From: an uncultured Roseateles sp.
GTDB lineage: Bacteria; Pseudomonadota; Gammaproteobacteria; Burkholderiales; Burkholderiaceae_C
Assembly: GCF_945956965.1 (NCBI RefSeq)
Contig: NZ_CAMFJS010000004.1
Span: 1-64,000 of the forward strand
Direction: 5' to 3'
DNA length: 64,000 bases
Numbering within the stretch: position 1 is the first letter of the stretch; the number at the start of each line of letters is the position of its first letter. The notes under the pieces are model-generated. The model was not told the DNA's origin. It searched no databases and worked only from the letters and a program-made list of their open reading frames with translations. Shown piece by piece: positions 59,614 to 64,000 of the stretch. The position numbers were made by a program, and so were the translations under genes.

Positions 59614-62538
59614 GTGTTGTTGAAGAAACCAAAAATCAGCGTCGTCGGCGCTGCCGTCTATTTGTCCCTCGGCGCCTTTGCCGCCCCCGCCTTTGCCCAG
59701 CAGGCTTCCGGCCAGCAGCTCGAGCGTGTTGAGGTCACCGGCAGCCGCATTCTGTCGATGAACGCTGAATCGGCCGCGCCGATCCAGGTGATGACCTCGG
59801 CGGACATCGCCGCTTCGGGCGCCGCCAACCTGCAAGACCTGCTGTTGAAGAACCCCACGTTCGGCACCAGCGGCATCAGCCGTAGCAACTCGAATTTCCA
59901 AACCACCGGCGCTGGCGTTGCCACCGTGGACCTGCGTAACCTGGGCACCAGCCGTACGCTGGTGCTGGTGAACGGCCGCCGTTATGTTTCCGGCGTGCCC
60001 GGCGACTCCGCAGTCGACCTGAACACCATCCCCACCGACTTCATCGAGCGCGTTGAAGTCATGACCGGCGGCGCTTCGTCGACCTACGGTTCTGACGCCG
60101 TGGCCGGTGTGGTCAATATCATCCTGAAGCGCAACTTCAATGGCCTGACGCTGGACGCCCAAGTTGGCCAAAGCAGCAAGAGCGACGACAAGAAGCAAAA
60201 GTTCGCCGCGACCTGGGGCACCTCTTCCAATGATGGCAAGAGCAACCTGATGGCCCACTTCGGCTACTCGAAGCAAGGTGAAGTGAACTCGCGCGATCGC
60301 GCAGCCTCGGCCGTCGACCAGAACTCCAAGGTTGTGGGCGGCAAATCCAAGGACCCGGCTGATCTGTACAACGGCTATGTCTCCTTCTCGGGCTTCGCGC
60401 CTGGCGGCCGCTACTTCGGTGTGGATGCCAATGGCGTTGACCAGGATTTCAGTTATGACGCCAACGGCAAGCAAATTCCTTGGAGCCAGAATGGCCCCAA
60501 GGGTGATGGTGTCGGCGCTACCGGTTTCAACCGTTCGGCTTTCCGCCGCATCGCCGTTCCCGTCGATCGCTTGCTGCTGGCCGCCAAGGGTGACCAAGCG
60601 CTGAGTGACGCTCACCAAGTGTTCTTTGAGGCGACCTACGCTTCGACCAAGGCTACGACCAATATCGAGCCTTTCGCACTGGGATCAATTGACATCTATC
60701 CCGATTCGGGCGGTGAAGTGCCGATCTCGACTTCGGTCAATGGCAAGTTGGTTCGTAATCCTTTGGTGCCTGCCAACCTGGCTGGCGACAGCTACAGCTT
60801 CCGCAAGCGCATGAGCGATTTCGGTCCGCGTACCTACACGGCAGAGCGCGACACCTTCCGACTGGTGACAGGTGTTAAGGGCGAGATCAACAAGAACTGG
60901 AACTACGACGCCTTCGCCGGCTACGGCTTCACCAAGGAAGCGCAAAACGGTACCGGCCAAGTCAACGTGCTGAATTTCCGCAATGCCCTGGAAGCCATTC
61001 CTGATGGCAAGGGCGGCGCCATGTGCCAGGACGCCAATGCGCGTGCGCAAGGCTGCGTGCCGGTCAACATCTTCGGCTTGAACTCGATTTCCGCCGATGC
61101 AGTGAAGTACATCCAGGCTCCGCAATCGCTGGCGACCAAGGTCACCCAAAAGATGGCGGGTGCCAGCGTCAATGGCGAAGCCTTCAATTTGCCCGCAGGC
61201 CCTGTGGGCATCGCCGCTGGCGTGGAATGGCGTGAAGAGAGCTCCAGCACCGTCAATGACGCGCTGACCGTGGCCGGCCTCAATGGCGGTAACAAGACGC
61301 CCAACACGGCGGGTAGCTTCAACGTCAAGGAAGCGTTTGTCGAAGCCAAGCTGCCCCTGCTGAAGGACCTGCCGCTGGTCAAGACCCTGGACGGCACCCT
61401 GGCTTTCCGTACCGGTGACTACTCCACCGCTGGCAAGGCCAATAGCTGGAATGCCGGCTTGGATTGGGCTGCCAACTCCACCGTGCGCGTGCGCTTCACC
61501 CGTGCTGTCTCGACCCGCGCACCGAATATCGGTGAGCTGTTCCAGGGCCCGTCTCAAGACTTCCCGAACGTCAATGACCCTTGCATGGATGTCAAGTCCA
61601 GCGACACCGGCGTGCTGGCTGATCGCTGCAAGGCTGCGCCCGGTGTTCTGGCGAACATGAATGCCAACGGCGGCGTGTTCACCCTGACCCAGCCTGATAT
61701 GCAAAGCGTCAGTGGCTACAACAGCGGCAACAAGGATCTGAAGCCAGAGAAGGGCACTTCGTCCACCCTCGGTGTTGTGATCACGCCCACCTCGGTGCCT
61801 TTGCTGAAGAACTTCGCTTTCACAGCGGACTATTTCGACATTTCGATTGACAAGGCGATTGCCAACCCCGGCCGTCAGTACGCGCTGAACCAGTGCTACA
61901 ACGGCGGCAGCGAGTCGTTCTGCAAGTTCATCACCCGTCGTGCCGTTGCCAACAGCGGTGGCAGCGCAGGTGCTTTGACTTATATCGACCAGTCTCCTGT
62001 GAACAGCGGTGGCATGCAAACCCGCGGCGTTGACTTGACTGCCAACTACGCTGAGAAGGTGGGCCCTGGCCGCTTGAACAGCCGTCTGTCCTATACCCAC
62101 CTGATTGAAGGCTGGACCCAAGCAACGCCTGAGGACGTCAAAGACTCCTACAAGGGCGAAGTCGGCGCACCCACGAACAAGTGGACCTTCAATCTGGGCT
62201 ATGACTTCGGCAACTGGAGCGTCTCGACCACGACCACCTACATCGGTGAGTCGTATCTGGACGACCAATTCGCCAGCAAGTACTTGAACGACTCGAAGAA
62301 CTATCCCCTGTTCAACCAGAACAGCTTCAAGATCGCGTCCAAGACTTACTTCGATCTGCAAGGCAGCTACAAGTTCGGCAAGGCTCAGGTCTATGTGGGT
62401 GTGGATAACGCCTTCGACACCAAGGCACCTCCAATCATCACTGGCCTGCCAGGCAACACCACCGGTGCTGAAACCGCTGCTAGCGTCTACGACCCGATCG
62501 GTCGCCGCTACTACGTCGGTATCCGCTACAGCATGTAA
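59614..62538 (+). CDS. TonB-dependent receptor (GTG start with RBS GGAGAG)
   Basis: Signal peptide, plug (LERVEVTGSRILSMNAESAAPIQVMTSADI), C-terminal GRRYYVGIRYSM. Confidence 0.92.
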   Translation: MLLKKPKISVVGAAVYLSLGAFAAPAFAQQASGQQLERVEVTGSRILSMNAESAAPIQVMTSADIAASGAANLQDLLLKNPTFGTSGISRSNSNFQTTGAGVATVDLRNLGTSRTLVLVNGRRYVSGVPGDSAVDLNTIPTDFIERVEVMTGGASSTYGSDAVAGVVNIILKRNFNGLTLDAQVGQSSKSDDKKQKFAATWGTSSNDGKSNLMAHFGYSKQGEVNSRDRAASAVDQNSKVVGGKSKDPADLYNGYVSFSGFAPGGRYFGVDANGVDQDFSYDANGKQIPWSQNGPKGDGVGATGFNRSAFRRIAVPVDRLLLAAKGDQALSDAHQVFFEATYASTKATTNIEPFALGSIDIYPDSGGEVPISTSVNGKLVRNPLVPANLAGDSYSFRKRMSDFGPRTYTAERDTFRLVTGVKGEINKNWNYDAFAGYGFTKEAQNGTGQVNVLNFRNALEAIPDGKGGAMCQDANARAQGCVPVNIFGLNSISADAVKYIQAPQSLATKVTQKMAGASVNGEAFNLPAGPVGIAAGVEWREESSSTVNDALTVAGLNGGNKTPNTAGSFNVKEAFVEAKLPLLKDLPLVKTLDGTLAFRTGDYSTAGKANSWNAGLDWAANSTVRVRFTRAVSTRAPNIGELFQGPSQDFPNVNDPCMDVKSSDTGVLADRCKAAPGVLANMNANGGVFTLTQPDMQSVSGYNSGNKDLKPEKGTSSTLGVVITPTSVPLLKNFAFTADYFDISIDKAIANPGRQYALNQCYNGGSESFCKFITRRAVANSGGSAGALTYIDQSPVNSGGMQTRGVDLTANYAEKVGPGRLNSRLSYTHLIEGWTQATPEDVKDSYKGEVGAPTNKWTFNLGYDFGNWSVSTTTTYIGESYLDDQFASKYLNDSKNYPLFNQNSFKIASKTYFDLQGSYKFGKAQVYVGVDNAFDTKAPPIITGLPGNTTGAETAASVYDPIGRRYYVGIRYSM

Positions 62539-62582
62539 GCTGGCTTGACGCGCTGATTGCAAGATCAGCGCTGTGATTGCCG

Positions 62583-62618
62583 AACCGGCACATTGCTCGC
62601 AATGTGCCGGTTTTTTTT
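62583..62618 (+). terminator. Rho-independent terminator
   Basis: AACCGGCACATTG/CAATGTGCCGGTT followed by T-run. Confidence 0.88.
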
Positions 62619-62707
62619 GCCTGTTTGACGGCGGCACTGCCTGCAGGCTTGTGGCGCGAGCATTGCCTAGAATGCCCGCTCCAGTAGAGGAAGAGAGAGA
62701 AAGAACA

Positions 62708-63973
62708 ATGACCGCAGCCCAGCCCCGCCAAGCCGACTCATCCGGCGCGCCTGCCTCCGTGCCGGATCGTTGCGATGTGCTCATCGTCGGCGCCGGCCCT
62801 GCCGGCAATGCCTGCGCGCGGGTGCTGGCCCAAGCTGGGCTGGACGTGCTTTTGGTGGATCAGCAACCGCAGGGCCGCGACAAGATTTGTGGCGACGGCC
62901 TGATTCCCGACGCCCACGCGGCGCTCAAGCGTCTGGGCCTGCTGGATCAGGTGATGAGCCAGTCTCAGCATGTCACGCATGTGGGCTGCATCGGGCCGCG
63001 CGGCGGGCGCATCGATGTGCCGGGCACGCTGGCCGTCTTGCCGCGCCGCCAGTTGGACAATTTGATGTGCCAGGCCGCGCAAGACGCCGGCGCCAAGTTC
63101 CTGGCCCCGGCCCGCTTCGAGAAGCCGTTGGAAGATGCACAGGGCCGCGTCAACGGCGCCTTGCTCAAGGTGGGCGATGCGCTGGTGGAGGTGCAGGCGC
63201 AGTGGCTGATTCTGGCCACCGGCGCGGTGCCCAAGGCGCTTCAGGCGGCCGGCATGTGCGAGCGCCACACGCCCAGCGGCGTGGCCTTGCGGGGCTATGT
63301 GCGCGCGCCCGAGATGGTGGGCAAGATCAAGGCGCTGGAAATCGTCTGGGGTGAGGCGGTGCGGCCCGGCTATGCCTGGATCTTTCCGGCGCCCGACAAC
63401 TGCTTCAACGTCGGCGTCGGCGTGACCGACAGCCATTCCGCCGTGGGTGGCAAGGGCAGCAAGAAAGAGCTGAACCTGCGCAACATCCTCGACGCCTTCG
63501 TGGCCAGCTATGCGCCCGCCGCCGAGCTGATGCGCGTGGGCGAGGTGGTGGGCGACTTCAAGGGCGCGCCCCTGCGCTGCAGCTTGAATGGCGCGCGCTG
63601 GAGCCGGCCCGGCTTGATGGTCACCGGCGAGGCCGCCGGCAGCACTTATTCCTTCACCGGCGAAGGCATTGGCAAGGCGATGGAAACCGGCATGCTGGTG
63701 GCCGACGCCATCCTGGCCGGCCGCGCCAAGAACCACACCGAAGGTGAGGTGCGCCAGGCCTATGAGCTCAGCCTCAAGGCCTTGAAGCCCAAGTTCGATC
63801 TCTACCACCGCGCCAACCGCGTCAATGCCTTCCCCTTGTTGGCCGACATCTTGATCTGGCGCGCCCAGCGCAGCCCGCGCCTGTTGCAGCGCATGAGCGG
63901 CGTGCTCAATGAGACCAGCAACCCGGGCAATCTGGTCAGCCTCAAAGGCTTCTCGCGGCTCTTTCTCGAATAA
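62708..63973 (+). CDS. FAD-dependent oxidoreductase, geranylgeranyl-reductase-like family
   Basis: CDVLIVGAGPAGNACARVLAQAGLDVLLVDQ; GDGLIPDA; GEAAGSTYSFTGEGIGKAMETG. Confidence 0.88.
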   Translation: MTAAQPRQADSSGAPASVPDRCDVLIVGAGPAGNACARVLAQAGLDVLLVDQQPQGRDKICGDGLIPDAHAALKRLGLLDQVMSQSQHVTHVGCIGPRGGRIDVPGTLAVLPRRQLDNLMCQAAQDAGAKFLAPARFEKPLEDAQGRVNGALLKVGDALVEVQAQWLILATGAVPKALQAAGMCERHTPSGVALRGYVRAPEMVGKIKALEIVWGEAVRPGYAWIFPAPDNCFNVGVGVTDSHSAVGGKGSKKELNLRNILDAFVASYAPAAELMRVGEVVGDFKGAPLRCSLNGARWSRPGLMVTGEAAGSTYSFTGEGIGKAMETGMLVADAILAGRAKNHTEGEVRQAYELSLKALKPKFDLYHRANRVNAFPLLADILIWRAQRSPRLLQRMSGVLNETSNPGNLVSLKGFSRLFLE

Positions 63974-64000
63974 GGGGGCGGCATCCCATGTGTCAACTCT

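Noticed and set aside
1-64000. CRISPR arrays, tRNA, rRNA, known riboswitch classes
   Set aside because: No regularly spaced repeats, tRNA-like cloverleafs or recognisable conserved RNA motifs found by reading; a computational scan (CRISPRCasFinder, tRNAscan-SE, Infernal/Rfam) would be needed to be sure

Overview
The window is a GC-rich chromosomal segment. Gene content and synteny (lptA-lptB-rpoN, pntAa-pntAb-pntB, GspG-first secretion operon, PEP-CTERM) suggest a Burkholderiales-type betaproteobacterium; this is inference. Most of it is ordinary chromosome: ssb, 5-oxoprolinase, a T2SS/T4P-hybrid secretion operon, an ABC/MFP exporter, a two-component system, mnmA, NUDIX, transhydrogenase, fadD, rsmE, an rRNA methyltransferase, GGDEF/EAL, rpoN, lptB, lptA, dsbA-like, SPOR, argS, Ser/Thr kinase, LysR, glcB, two TonB receptors and a flavoprotein reductase. 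The unusual part is the first ~6.4 kb. A complete-looking group II intron with an RT/HNH ORF sits exactly behind the ssb stop codon; a 7-nt IBS1-EBS1 match uses the stop codon, and the 3' end has a canonical DV/DVI. It is followed by a degraded chromosomal-integron remnant: one structurally canonical 60-bp attC on the minus strand, two translationally coupled secreted ORFs of unknown function in cassette orientation, and a divergent C-terminal fragment of an integron integrase (IntI) lacking the catalytic His. Other points of interest are a secretin with a C-terminal cohesin-like extension, a GspK-like pseudopilin lacking Glu5, a nearby PA-domain metalloprotease and PEP-CTERM protein, an in-frame GC-rich repeat inside mnmA, an extra small membrane ORF inside the pnt operon, a repeated GCAAGACCTGACCCC motif next to palindromes, and a triple-repeat PsiF-like protein. 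No CRISPR array, rRNA or tRNA was recognised. All calls are by eye; no database search was run.
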